64,000 bases of DNA from Gammaproteobacteria bacterium (GTDB taxonomy: Bacteria > Pseudomonadota > Gammaproteobacteria > Steroidobacterales > Steroidobacteraceae), in assembly GCA_025355165.1 (NCBI GenBank), contig JANYAD010000030.1:23854-87853 (forward strand). The letters are read 5' to 3'. Below the pieces are notes generated by a model. The model had not been told where the DNA came from and did no database searches. It was given only the letters and a program-made list of their open reading frames with translations. Both the position numbers and the translations under genes were made by a program. The first letter of the stretch is position 1; each line of letters starts with the position of its first letter. Below are positions 44,468 to 53,556 of the stretch, piece by piece.

Positions 44468-46847
44468 CGGGACTTGCGGCGCCAAAGGCGATGGCGGCAA
44501 ACAGCAGCGCGAGAAACGCGCCCGGGGCCACCGTGGTTCCCAGTGCAACCAGAACCGGGACTTGCGAGAAGGATAGCAGCCCGAAACCAATCACGCAGCT
44601 CGCGTTGGCGATGAGCAGCGATGCGAGCGTGAGCGACTCGCTGGCCGGTTCGCGCTGGTTCGCTTGACGGTCAAAAAACAACGCATAGTTCGATCCGACG
44701 GCGACGATCAGCAGCATGCCCACCAAGTGCAGAATGCTCAACTGCACGCCACTGATAGCCAATGCCGCCGCCACGGTAAGCACCGACAGCACCAAAGGCG
44801 CTAGCACTCGGGCGACCCGCAGCGGCGAGCGCAGCGCGGCCAGCAACAAGACGCTGAGCGCCGTGAATCCCGCTAGCGAAAAACGAATGGCCTCCGATAA
44901 GTAGCTGTCATAAAGAGCGTCCGACTCCTGCTTGAGGTCGAGTACGCGCGCTTCGGGCAAATCTGCCTTGTGCAGTGTGGCCACCACCCGGGCCACGTCG
45001 ATGTCGTGCCCGACGGCCGCGGCACGCAACGGCAGCAACGCATTCCATTGCTCCCTCTGATGGAGAATCAAGGCATCGAATCCCGGGTTTAACGATGTAC
45101 CCGACAAGTCTCGCGACGTGAGCAATGCCATGTGGCGCGTCGTCTCGACATCTTCTAAAAAGGGCTGCAAGCGATCCAGGCGCAGCGGCAAACCCTGGAC
45201 CGCCTGTTGCAAATTGACGCGCAACTGCGCCGGACCCGGAAGGCTGCTGCGACGCATCTCCTGGGCCGCCGTACTGGGCAGGTAAAGAGTCGGATTTTCA
45301 TAGCCCCCGATCACCTTATCGTCTACCAACGATTGCAGCGAATGCGCGGCGCGCTCAGCGCCGCGCAATATTGATTCCATGTCGGCTCCGGACACGATGA
45401 CCAAATCGCGAACGTCTGCGGCGCCTAGATCTGCGCGCAGCTTAGCATCGTAATTCTGCTCTTCGATCGATATCGGGCTCAGCGCGGAAAGCTCGCGATT
45501 CCAAAGCGTACTCTTATGCTGATACAGCACGGCAAGCGCGATCATCGCCAACGCGCTGCCTGAAAGCATCAGGCCGCCGCGGCCGATGCGGTGGCATTTA
45601 CGCAGCAGCCGCGCAACCCCGGCACCGAATCGGCTGACATCGTGGATGACAAACCCCGACGGGAGCAAAGCCGGCAGCACATAACGAGTGACCAGGCCGG
45701 CGGCAATCAGACCGCTGATGGAATACAGCCCCAGCTGCTTCAGACCGGGAAATCCCGACGGCAATAGCGAAGCGAAGCCGCAAACGGATGTCAGCATGCC
45801 TAGTCGAATGGTCGGCCACCAACGCTGGCGCCACGAGCGAGCCGCTTCATCGGAAGGTGCCCTGCGCGACTGAACGAAAAAATAGATGGAGTAATCGACC
45901 GATTCACCAATCAGCGTGATGCCAAAGCCCAAAGTGATGCCGTGAACGACCCCAAAACTTAAGGCAACGGCCGCGACGCCAATCAGTGCGCCGCTGGCGA
46001 CCGGCAGCAGCCCCAAGCCCAGTGCCGTCAGGGAACGATAGACCGCAAGCAGCAGCGTCACCACCAGGATACCGCTGAGGATGGATAGGCGAATCGTGGC
46101 CTTTTCAATTTTGGCGCGCGCTTGCATCGCAAATACGCCGGGTCCGCTTAAGTGCAATTGCAGATCATCGGCCGTCCCGTTTTGCGATTTCCCCGCCGCT
46201 GCGGCAAAGGCGGCGCGAATCGCATCGACTGCTCTGCTTTGCGCGTCGCTGTCCGAGCCAATGGCCGCGGTTTGCGCCACTGCCAAGGCACGAGTTCCGT
46301 CGGCGGACACCCAAACTCCGTCGCGGCTTTCCGGCGACGCGGAACGGGTCAGTTGGTCAAGGATATTGAGCAACTCGCCGGTCGGGTCGCGCGGCAATAG
46401 CGACTTGAACAGCACCCCCGCGGGCGATGCCAAGCTCTCGATCGTGTCTTGAATCGCGGCGTGCAAGCCGGCCGCCGTGAAGCGCTCCGCACTAACCGAC
46501 TCGCTGAGAAGATAGCGGTGCTGAAACAGAAACTCCCGGTCTCTTTGCGCCGCGATAAATTCGCCGTTGCTGACACTGGAAAATTGCGGATCCTGGCGCA
46601 GACGGTTCGCCATGGCGATAGATACCCGAGCACGTTCCGCCGGCTCTCCATGCTCGACGGCGATCAGGATCAGCCGTGAAGCGGGTCCATCGCGCAGCTG
46701 GTCCACCAGCAACTGTTGTGTGGGAGTGGGATGCGCCGGCAAGAAGGCCGATAAATCCGTGATGTAATGCGCCCGCGCCACGACGATCGCGGCAAGCCCG
46801 ATGCACAGGACCCAGACGATGATTACGCGCGCCCGCCTCGAGGTCAT
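44451..46847 (-). CDS. MMPL/RND-family lipid exporter
   Basis: A 798-aa inner-membrane transporter with two repeated halves of membrane helices. One is near residues 10-27, the next group follows about residue 245 (SGILVVTLLLAVYRSLTALG), and a second group starts near 660 (FSLAGFTALSVLLLAALRSP). Large periplasmic loops lie after the first helix of each half. GESVDYSIYFFVQSRR and NYALFFDRQAN match the conserved RND/MMPL helix-4 positions. The cargo is probably the finished aryl polyene lipid; the adjacent LolA-like protein would receive it. Homologue of ApeM. Confidence 0.9.
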   Translation of the reverse strand: MTSRRARVIIVWVLCIGLAAIVVARAHYITDLSAFLPAHPTPTQQLLVDQLRDGPASRLILIAVEHGEPAERARVSIAMANRLRQDPQFSSVSNGEFIAAQRDREFLFQHRYLLSESVSAERFTAAGLHAAIQDTIESLASPAGVLFKSLLPRDPTGELLNILDQLTRSASPESRDGVWVSADGTRALAVAQTAAIGSDSDAQSRAVDAIRAAFAAAAGKSQNGTADDLQLHLSGPGVFAMQARAKIEKATIRLSILSGILVVTLLLAVYRSLTALGLGLLPVASGALIGVAAVALSFGVVHGITLGFGITLIGESVDYSIYFFVQSRRAPSDEAARSWRQRWWPTIRLGMLTSVCGFASLLPSGFPGLKQLGLYSISGLIAAGLVTRYVLPALLPSGFVIHDVSRFGAGVARLLRKCHRIGRGGLMLSGSALAMIALAVLYQHKSTLWNRELSALSPISIEEQNYDAKLRADLGAADVRDLVIVSGADMESILRGAERAAHSLQSLVDDKVIGGYENPTLYLPSTAAQEMRRSSLPGPAQLRVNLQQAVQGLPLRLDRLQPFLEDVETTRHMALLTSRDLSGTSLNPGFDALILHQREQWNALLPLRAAAVGHDIDVARVVATLHKADLPEARVLDLKQESDALYDSYLSEAIRFSLAGFTALSVLLLAALRSPLRVARVLAPLVLSVLTVAAALAISGVQLSILHLVGMLLIVAVGSNYALFFDRQANQREPASESLTLASLLIANASCVIGFGLLSFSQVPVLVALGTTVAPGAFLALLFAAIAFGAASPDAQSA

Positions 46848-47449
46848 GGCAGAGCAGGGCGCAGTGTCATCAGCGAACGATCACCATCGGGTTGGCGGAT
46901 TTCGACTTTCAACAACTGGTCGCGAATACCATCGATGCGTACCTGGGTCACCGAGTTCTTGACCTTGGAGTCAAGCGGCAGCAGCGTGAGGGTCCAGCGC
47001 GCAATATTACCGCTGAATTCCAAACGGAATAATTTCTCCAGCGCGCTTCGATCGCCTGCCAAAGTGGCGCGAATACTTTCTACAAAAGGCAGCACCTGCG
47101 GATAAGCATGCAAATCCAAGATGCGGCGGCTGTGGGCGCGCTCCACCGTCAAGGACCCGCCACTTAAGATCAATGTTTCAGCGCGCGGTTTGAGCGTGCG
47201 TTTTTCGAGCCGGTCAGTTGCGTCGTACCGCAATTCGCCGGAGGACTCGATGGGATGATTCAGGACGTGCAGAAATTGCTGCTCGACGAATTCGACCCGG
47301 CCATGTTGCCGCATCGCGAGCAAGCCCATGAGCTGGTCGAGATCATTGAAAGAAGGCGTTGTGGTTATGCGTGGCGCGGGAGGCGCGGCGCCGGCGGCGC
47401 CCGCGCCTGCCAGGCCGACCATCATTACCAGCAAGAGCGTACGCGGCAT
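46844..47449 (-). CDS. LolA-like periplasmic lipid carrier
   Basis: A 201-aa protein with a signal peptide (LLLVMMVGLAGAGAAGAAPP) and a LolA-type fold: GELRYDATDRLEKRTLKPRA and ARWTLTLLPLDSKVKNSVTQ are the beta-strand hallmarks seen in the LolA-related proteins of APE and xanthomonadin clusters. Proposed to shuttle the lipid through the periplasm after MMPL export. Start and stop overlap both neighbours. Confidence 0.85.
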   Translation of the reverse strand: MPRTLLLVMMVGLAGAGAAGAAPPAPRITTTPSFNDLDQLMGLLAMRQHGRVEFVEQQFLHVLNHPIESSGELRYDATDRLEKRTLKPRAETLILSGGSLTVERAHSRRILDLHAYPQVLPFVESIRATLAGDRSALEKLFRLEFSGNIARWTLTLLPLDSKVKNSVTQVRIDGIRDQLLKVEIRQPDGDRSLMTLRPALP

Positions 47450-48378
47450 TAGTTACTCCGATTTTCCGCAGGTCGGTGCCAGAAATCGAAAAAGTTGAAC
47501 CAATTGTAGGGGTCGGTGCGGCAGTAAGACTCGAGCACCGCGGCATAACGCTGCAAGGCGGCGCGCACCGCGAGATCGCGGCTTCCCACCGCCATGGCGG
47601 AAAAGTCCGCCACCGGTTCGAAAACGACGTGGTAGTTATTCTTGCCCCGATAGAGCCCCGCCATGAAGAAGACGGGGCAGCGTAGGATGGCGGCGGCGCG
47701 CATCGGCCCGGTCGGCAAAAGGGCCTGCTTTCCTAGAAAACTGACCGCCTGGGTGGGTTCCGCGCCCAAGGTGCGATCAGCGAGAACACCGACGCAGCCG
47801 CCGCGGTCGAGCCGTTCGGCGATGTTGATCATGGCATCAATTTGGCCAAGTGCGACGATATCCGGAACGGTGTGCGGATTGATGGCCGCGAGGATGGCGC
47901 TGATCTTGCGCGCATTCTCCTCGTACATCGCCATTGACACTCGCAGCCCATCTTGGCGCCGACCAAGAGAATGCATGACCGCAAAGCTGCCCATATGGGC
48001 GCCCAACAGCAGCGCACCCCGGCCCTTCAGGACCTGAGCCAGCACCATGGCCTCTCCTTGCAATGAAACGTTGAATTTCTCGAACTGCTCGTTCATGAGA
48101 AAGACACGGTCGTGAATGGTGGTAGCGAAGCTCAAAATCTGCAGGAAGCGGTCACGGGCAGTGGGTTTCCTTCTCAACGCGAGCCGCAAGTAACAGCGCG
48201 AGTGGCGCCGGGCGCCGGGAGCGAACAAAAAGAAATAAAAGGCGATGCCGTAAAGAATACTGCGGCTCAGGCTTCGACCGAAGCGGATCGACAGGAATGC
48301 CATAAGCTTGAGCAACCACAGGCTGCCGCGCTCGCGATGTCTGACCCACTCGGCCGCTTTTGCTTGATTAACGCTCAT
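47449..48378 (-). CDS. LpxL/HtrB-like acyltransferase
   Basis: About 309 aa from the ATG at 48378 (MSVNQAKAAEWVRHRERGSL). One membrane helix near residues 35-50. The acyltransferase signature is GALLLGAHMGSFAVMHSLGR (G(A/N)HxGxxE-like, with Phe-Ala where LpxL has Glu), then GGCVGVLADRTLGAE and FLGKQALLPTGP. Predicted to place an acyl or aryl-polyenyl chain on a lipid carrier. The Start overlaps the dehydratase gene by 11 bp. Homologues are constant members of APE clusters. Confidence 0.85.
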   Translation of the reverse strand: MSVNQAKAAEWVRHRERGSLWLLKLMAFLSIRFGRSLSRSILYGIAFYFFLFAPGARRHSRCYLRLALRRKPTARDRFLQILSFATTIHDRVFLMNEQFEKFNVSLQGEAMVLAQVLKGRGALLLGAHMGSFAVMHSLGRRQDGLRVSMAMYEENARKISAILAAINPHTVPDIVALGQIDAMINIAERLDRGGCVGVLADRTLGAEPTQAVSFLGKQALLPTGPMRAAAILRCPVFFMAGLYRGKNNYHVVFEPVADFSAMAVGSRDLAVRAALQRYAAVLESYCRTDPYNWFNFFDFWHRPAENRSN

Positions 48379-48664
48379 GCAGAGAGCCGCTTGCCACTTT
48401 TCGATTCTCAACTCGAATCGTGAAGTGAATCAAACCCGCGGCAGTAGCCTCGTGTTCCAGAAGGAGGGTGTCGCGCGGCCGAACCGCGTCGAAAAACTTC
48501 ACAGACCCAATGTGCCAACCCTTCAGATCAATTCCTCGATCAAGTGCAATGGCGTTGAGCATCTGGTCCAGCAAGACGGCGCCTGGCATTATCGGAAAAG
48601 CGGGGAAATGCCCGTCGAATGCAGGATGATCCGCGTCGATATCGACCGAGCTATGCATCCTCAT
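48368..48664 (-). CDS. Small hotdog dehydratase (ApeI-like)
   Basis: A 98-aa single hotdog domain. DHPAFDGHFPAFPIMPGAVL (residues about 12-31) contains the FabZ/FabA active-site His in GHFP and the MPG turn. It is shorter than FabZ (about 150 aa), as is usual for ApeI. Coupled to the ligase gene upstream by 4-bp overlap. With the dehydratase at 40590 it gives the operon two, as expected for repeated C=C formation. Confidence 0.85.
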   Translation of the reverse strand: MRMHSSVDIDADHPAFDGHFPAFPIMPGAVLLDQMLNAIALDRGIDLKGWHIGSVKFFDAVRPRDTLLLEHEATAAGLIHFTIRVENRKVASGSLHER

Positions 48665-50025
48665 GGCGAGTCGTCCGCCCGCAATCGGCTTTCGGCAAAA
48701 CCCTGCAGTGCGGCTTGCGGCAGTTTGCCGGTCGCATTGCGCGGCAGTTCCTCGACCATGAGCAAAGGCCGCGGCAGAAACGCCGAGTCTATCTTCCGCC
48801 TCAGGTGTTCGATGAGAGTCGCAACGCTCACGCCGGGCGCGACCACTACGGCGCCTAAGCGATCGACGCCGGTAGATTCATTTGGACCTTCGCGCAGGAA
48901 AAACGCACCGTCCCTAACTCCGGGAATGGCGTTGAGCTGGGCATTCAAATAGCCGAAAGAGCTGCGCTTGCCGGCCACGTTTACCAGGTCTGCCATGCGA
49001 CCATGCAGCAAGAACTCCTCCTCGCCTGTGATCTCGACTACATCGCACATGGGCGTCAGCTGCTCAATGTGGCCGCCTTGCGCATAGGCTTGATCTTTCG
49101 ACATACTGAGTCGAACGCCGGGCCAAAGCCGCCATGCGAGAGTGTCAGCAGTGCGGCGCATGGCAATTTGGCCCGTCTCCGTCGAGCCGTAAATTTCCAG
49201 TAGTGGCGTGCGGTATTTTTTCTCCACTTCGCGCGCCAGCGCCTGGTTCAACGGTGCGGTGGCACAGATCACCAGATCTATCGGCGGGAACTGCACTTCG
49301 GAACCCAGCAGCGTGCGCAGGTGAATGGGTGTGGTGACGAGAATTCGAGGCCGCGGAACCGCCTCGACGGCAGCCGCGACGTCGGCGGGATAAAAAGGCC
49401 GCTCGGCGCAGAAGGCATTGCCGCCGAGGAGCGCGAGCAGCACCGACGATTCAAACCCGTACATGTGCTGCCCGGGCACGGTGGCAACTATCGCATGGCT
49501 CTGGCCGTCCACGATACCCAAGCGCGGCGCGCCGGTTTGAATACTGCGCGCCAGCAGACCCCAGGTTTTTTGAAACGGCACGGGTACGCCGGTCGATCCC
49601 GACGTGAACACGATGGCGGCGAGCTGACCGGCTGCGATGGCGGGAATTCTCAAGCTCTCCTGCGGTCCCGAAGGAGCGCATACGGGCAGCTGCGCAGGGA
49701 AATTAAACTGCGGCAAGTCAATGTCGCAGTGCGCATCGTCGGTGAGGCAGAAGGTGTCGGGCGCGAATGCAGAGAGCTGCGCAATGACTTGGGGTGTATG
49801 AGCCGAGGGAAGGAGGCTCACCCGCTGCGACAGAAGGCAGGACGCCAGTCCGACAGTGAAGTGATACCGATCGGCACAAACATTCAAAACATGCTTGGAT
49901 TCGGGCAGCCGCTGTGCAAGGTGATGAGCGTCCGATAAGAATTGTCGGACGGTTATCGGGACACCCGCGCGGTAGGCCACCGTCGCGGTCGGTAAGGTGT
50001 GTGAAAGAAGCGCGATGGGGTCCAT
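48661..50025 (-). CDS. AMP-dependent acyl/aryl-ACP ligase (ApeH-like)
   Basis: A 454-aa ANL-superfamily enzyme. The nucleotide loop is VFTSGSTGVPVPFQKTWGLL, the A5 motif is EIYGSTETGQIAMR, and the C-terminal domain has NATGKLPQAALQGF with the catalytic Lys. It presumably activates the aromatic starter (4-hydroxybenzoate-like in known APEs) and loads the ACP. No gene to make that starter is present in this window. Lies 4 bp after the membrane-protein gene. Confidence 0.88.
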   Translation of the reverse strand: MDPIALLSHTLPTATVAYRAGVPITVRQFLSDAHHLAQRLPESKHVLNVCADRYHFTVGLASCLLSQRVSLLPSAHTPQVIAQLSAFAPDTFCLTDDAHCDIDLPQFNFPAQLPVCAPSGPQESLRIPAIAAGQLAAIVFTSGSTGVPVPFQKTWGLLARSIQTGAPRLGIVDGQSHAIVATVPGQHMYGFESSVLLALLGGNAFCAERPFYPADVAAAVEAVPRPRILVTTPIHLRTLLGSEVQFPPIDLVICATAPLNQALAREVEKKYRTPLLEIYGSTETGQIAMRRTADTLAWRLWPGVRLSMSKDQAYAQGGHIEQLTPMCDVVEITGEEEFLLHGRMADLVNVAGKRSSFGYLNAQLNAIPGVRDGAFFLREGPNESTGVDRLGAVVVAPGVSVATLIEHLRRKIDSAFLPRPLLMVEELPRNATGKLPQAALQGFAESRLRADDSP

Positions 50026-50029
50026 GAGA

Positions 50030-50662
50030 TCAACGCGGATTGGTGAAATATACGCGCACAGTAGCCATCAAGCTGCTGCGCTTCACCTCGGGTAGAACGC
50101 GGCGGCGCACGGCGTACTCGAGCGCGAACATGAGCGCTAGCAGGGGCAGCGACAAAAAGTTGACGTATAGCGACCAAACCCGCAGTGGGGCAAGCTCAAA
50201 CAAGAGAAACATTAGCGCCATATTGGTCAGAAAAAAAATCGCCCATGCAGCAGTGACTTTGCGTGTGTAGCCAAGCTCCTGGGCCGACAGAGGTCCGTGC
50301 ACCTGGTCGGCCAGGCGGGTGCACAACGGCACCCGTCCCTTGATCAGTGAGCGTCCGAAGCTCCACGCCATGATGACGTTGAAAGCGCACTCCTGGATCA
50401 AATATACAACGGGGAAATTCGGCGATACGAGAGGCCAGAACTCGTGCAGCACCCAGGCAGCCGCAGCTGCTGCTAGAAGAGCCCACAGCGCTCCGCTCCA
50501 ACGCCAAATCAGAATCAGACCGAGCGTGAGCATGGGCGCGAAGGATAAGGCAGTTCCCAAATTTCGCGATTTGGGATTCGCATTGCTGTAGTGCGACAAA
50601 ACCGAATAAGCGATGAAGCATACGACGAACGCAGCAAGCTGCAGTCTACGCCCCGGAACCAT
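50030..50662 (-). CDS. COG4648-type integral membrane protein of APE clusters
   Basis: A 210-aa protein with five or six hydrophobic helices: LAAFVVCFIAYSVL near 7, FAPMLTLGLILIW near 40, ALWALLAAAAAAWVL near 58, WAIFFLTNMALMFLLF near 140, LPLLALMFALEYAV near 170. It resembles the conserved membrane protein (ApeG type) always found beside the ligase and ACP. Biochemical role is not known. Two bp after the ACP gene. Confidence 0.82.
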   Translation of the reverse strand: MVPGRRLQLAAFVVCFIAYSVLSHYSNANPKSRNLGTALSFAPMLTLGLILIWRWSGALWALLAAAAAAWVLHEFWPLVSPNFPVVYLIQECAFNVIMAWSFGRSLIKGRVPLCTRLADQVHGPLSAQELGYTRKVTAAWAIFFLTNMALMFLLFELAPLRVWSLYVNFLSLPLLALMFALEYAVRRRVLPEVKRSSLMATVRVYFTNPR

Positions 50663-50664
50663 GA

Positions 50665-50967
50665 CTACTTGGTTCTATGCGCCGCAATGTATTCTGCTAG
50701 GTGCCTCAAAGACCGGAAGATGTGCTGATTCTCTTGACTATCAGCCCGCAAGTGGATGCCGTACTGCTTGGAGACGATGAGCGCCACTTCCAGGATGTCA
50801 ATGGAATCCAAACCCAGCCCCTCACCATATAAGGGAGCGTCTGGGTCGATATCTTGAGGTTGCACCTCAAGGTTGAGTGCTTTTACGAACAGCCCGGCAA
50901 GCTCCCGCTGAAGACCGACATCGGTCAGCGGCGCCGGCTGTTGCATGAGCGACGCTTTGTCGGACAT
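50665..50967 (-). CDS. Acyl carrier protein
   Basis: About 100 aa from the ATG at 50967 (an in-frame ATG at 50982 adds five residues). The phosphopantetheine site is Ser55 in GLGLDSIDILEVAL. The helix before it and IFRSLRHLAEYIAAHRTK after it are standard ACP. Carries the growing aryl polyene chain. Known APE clusters generally encode two ACPs; only this one is visible here. Confidence 0.92.
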   Translation of the reverse strand: MSDKASLMQQPAPLTDVGLQRELAGLFVKALNLEVQPQDIDPDAPLYGEGLGLDSIDILEVALIVSKQYGIHLRADSQENQHIFRSLRHLAEYIAAHRTK

Positions 50968-51087
50968 AGGCTTAAGCTTCAATTGGAGTTCTACGAAGCC
51001 GCATTATATAGGTGCGAGCCGACGCGGCAACTCGGGTGACAAAGCTGGTGGCCAAAGCGTTGCGCCGCGACCACAAATTGACCGCGG

Positions 51088-51846
51088 CTACTTGCGCACG
51101 CGGCGCGCGGCCAGCAGCGGCAGCCTTAGAACAAAGCCCCAAAATAGACGGAAATGCATCCACGTGAGCAGAGCATTGTCGCGCCAGTAATTGAAGTGGG
51201 AGACTCCTCCCTCGTCGGGCTTAAAATAACGCACCGGCGCCGGCAAATTGATCGGTCGGACGCCCTGCCAGCACAAACGCACCACCGCCTCGACATCGAA
51301 ATCGAAACGCCGCATCCAACGTTGACGCCCCATTATGGCCACGAGGGGGTCAATTGGATAAACGCGAAAGCCAAAAAGCGAGTCCCCGATACCTTCCCAT
51401 AGGGTCTCAAGGTTGGCCCACCAGTTGGAAATCTTCCGGCCGCCCACCCGTAAGGCGGGGGCGCTGCTGTCGAATTGCGGGGACCCTATGACCATGGAAG
51501 CGGGAGATGCAGCAGAGATCTGCATGAAGTAACCGATACTTTGGGCGGGATGTTGCCCATCCGAGTCCATAGTGAGCGCATGGGTATAGCCTAAGGATTG
51601 CGCCTCGCGCATGCCAAACAGCACCGCGGCGCCCTTGCCCCTATTTTTCGGCATCACTAGCACGCGCAGATTGGAATCGCGGGCCGCAATTTGCGCTAAG
51701 CGCTGCGCCGATTCGTCGGTGCTGCCGTCGATGACCACCCAAACGGGGGCCCATTCCTCCAGCGCGGCTCCCACGGTGGAAAATACTTTGGAGCCCGGGT
51801 TGTAGCTCGGAATGAGCACAAGATGGGTGCTTGAGGGAATGCTCAT
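51088..51846 (-). CDS. Family 2 glycosyltransferase (DPM1-like)
   Basis: About 252 aa from the ATG at 51846. GT-A fold: HLVLIPSYNPGSKV, GSTDESAQRLAQIA, KNRGKGAAVLFGMREA, and the metal-binding DSDGQ in TMDSDGQHPAQS. The C-terminal region (WRDNALLTWMHFRLFWGF) is amphipathic and suggests membrane association. It probably adds a sugar to the lipid head. 120 bp of non-coding sequence separates it from the ACP gene; the PlsC gene overlaps upstream by 4 bp. Confidence 0.9.
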   Translation of the reverse strand: MSIPSSTHLVLIPSYNPGSKVFSTVGAALEEWAPVWVVIDGSTDESAQRLAQIAARDSNLRVLVMPKNRGKGAAVLFGMREAQSLGYTHALTMDSDGQHPAQSIGYFMQISAASPASMVIGSPQFDSSAPALRVGGRKISNWWANLETLWEGIGDSLFGFRVYPIDPLVAIMGRQRWMRRFDFDVEAVVRLCWQGVRPINLPAPVRYFKPDEGGVSHFNYWRDNALLTWMHFRLFWGFVLRLPLLAARRVRK

Positions 51847-52607
51847 TCGTGTTTGAGCCAACGAGCCTGCAGAGCGCCCTCGAGCACTTGGCGGTAATAT
51901 CGATCGAGCTCCGCCGTAAAGGCCGCGACGTCTGAAGGCGGGTCGAAGCGCCTGCCGAGCCTGACCCGGTATGTGATGGGCAGGTCAGGGCGCTGGAACA
52001 AGGGCCAACCCTTGCTCAAAAACGCCGAGTCGGTCTCGATGATCAGGGTCTGCACCGGCACTTTGGCATGTTTGGCAATGAGACCGACACTGCCTACCAG
52101 GGGATTGATGGGTGCCCGTGTGGTGCGGGTTCCCTCAGGAAACAGCAGCAGCACGCCGCCCGCGCTCAAATGCGCCACGGATTCTTTCACCATGTGCCGC
52201 GAGGAATCATTTCTCACATAGCGCGCGAGCCGGGAGCCGGCGCCGAGAAATATATTTTTCATGAGTTGCGATTTCATTACGCAAACCAAATTCGGATGGC
52301 GGGTCAGAATCAGTAGCGCATCAATCAGTGCCGGATGGTTGGGGGCTAATATCAGCGGCGGGCCGCCCCGTAGGGCATCGATTGCGCGCAGATCCAAACG
52401 GTAGGTTCCTGTGATCGACAAGGACCAAGAGTAGAGGCGAAAGCCTGCCATGATGCCGCGCCGTCCGACCGCCGCGCCAAGGCGCGCCGGCAGCATGAAA
52501 TAGAGCGGCAAGGCAAAAAGCGACCAGGTCAGGCAAATAAGACCCAGCAGAGTGAGAGAGCTGTAAAGTGCGAAATATTCGTAGGTTGTTTTGATAAAAC
52601 GCGGCAT
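51843..52607 (-). CDS. PlsC-like 1-acyl-glycerophosphate acyltransferase family protein
   Basis: About 254 aa from the ATG at 52607 (MPRFIKTTYEYFALYSSLTL). An N-terminal membrane helix (about 16-40) precedes the acyltransferase motifs: NHPALIDA (a NHxxxxD-type catalytic pair) near residue 90, and FPEGTRTTRAPINP (motif III). Matches the lysophospholipid acyltransferase always found in APE clusters. The longer open frame upstream overlaps mipA out of frame and is not used. Confidence 0.88.
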   Translation of the reverse strand: MPRFIKTTYEYFALYSSLTLLGLICLTWSLFALPLYFMLPARLGAAVGRRGIMAGFRLYSWSLSITGTYRLDLRAIDALRGGPPLILAPNHPALIDALLILTRHPNLVCVMKSQLMKNIFLGAGSRLARYVRNDSSRHMVKESVAHLSAGGVLLLFPEGTRTTRAPINPLVGSVGLIAKHAKVPVQTLIIETDSAFLSKGWPLFQRPDLPITYRVRLGRRFDPPSDVAAFTAELDRYYRQVLEGALQARWLKHE

Positions 52608-52612
52608 CGGCG

Positions 52613-53485
52613 TCAGTTTGGCAAGTCTACGACCCGCGAGGATGTCGCGATCATATGAGCGAAACCAAATCCCGCTGTCCAGTAACGGTTGGTTTGCACC
52701 AACGGGCTGGCGGCAAACGCGGCCCCCGCCAGCGTGTCGTAGCGCAGGTATGCTCCCACCCAGAGTTTGGGGTAGCGCTTCGACAGAGCCGCCAGGGTCT
52801 GCGTCCCGGCATACCCGCCCACGGCTGCAAACTCCGGCCGCGCGGCCGTTGCGAATTGGGGGGCAACTGAATAAAAATAAGCGTGGTAGCGATGGTCTGC
52901 AAACAGGGGTCCAGCCAACAACCCCAGATTCCATCCCGGCAGCCCGAATGGATCCCTGAGATCCACGTTGACTCGGGGGCTGAAGGTCCATCCGATCACG
53001 TGCGGCGCGCTTTCAACGGTGGCCGCGGCGCGCAGCGGCATGCGCAAATCCAATTTTAACCTGCGATCGTCGCTGCGAAATAAGTGAAAGTCCAAAGACG
53101 GGCCCACCTCCACCGTGGATTTCAGGTTTGGCATGCCGCTACGTTCGCGGTCGTTGCGAACGGGTGTCGTGAGGTTGAAACTCACATTGATTTCGAGCCA
53201 ATTTTGGTTGAACAAGGTACCGCGCACGCCCTCTCGATCGGCCTTGAGGAATTTGCCGTTATAGCGGATATAGGGCACGGGCAATGGGTATGCATGGGTG
53301 GTGTTGGAACCGCGATAGTCCTCGAAGGCTACCGCGCCTGCGCCTAAGCCGAATTCCCACAGGGGCTCCTGTTTCGCCTCGGCAGGCCAAAACCCGCTGA
53401 TCGCCAGCAGCGATGCGGCGAGCGCGCAAGATTGACCGCTGGTCACGCGCCGGCGTGCAACGCCATCCTTGTCAAGCTCGGGCAT
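52613..53485 (-). CDS. MipA/OmpV family outer-membrane protein
   Basis: A 290-aa predicted beta-barrel. Signal peptide near residues 14-37 (CALAASLLAISGFWPAEA). The barrel strands read EFGLGAGAVAFEDYRGSN, YPLPVPYIRYNGKFLKADRE and LWVGAYLRYDTLAGAAFAAS, typical of MipA/OmpV. First gene of the minus-strand operon, 5 bp before the PlsC gene and divergent from a two-component system (71 bp between starts). MipA genes often sit beside such regulators. Confidence 0.88.
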   Translation of the reverse strand: MPELDKDGVARRRVTSGQSCALAASLLAISGFWPAEAKQEPLWEFGLGAGAVAFEDYRGSNTTHAYPLPVPYIRYNGKFLKADREGVRGTLFNQNWLEINVSFNLTTPVRNDRERSGMPNLKSTVEVGPSLDFHLFRSDDRRLKLDLRMPLRAAATVESAPHVIGWTFSPRVNVDLRDPFGLPGWNLGLLAGPLFADHRYHAYFYSVAPQFATAARPEFAAVGGYAGTQTLAALSKRYPKLWVGAYLRYDTLAGAAFAASPLVQTNRYWTAGFGFAHMIATSSRVVDLPN

Positions 53486-53556
53486 GCATACACTTCGCCT
53501 TCTAAGGGTCCGCGAGTGAACCCGGGCGACCGCATCCTAGTCTAAGATAGTGAGCC

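Noticed and set aside
50968-51087. A second ACP gene hidden between the GT2 and ACP genes
   Set aside because: The gap is only 120 bp and contains no DSxD-type motif in any frame.
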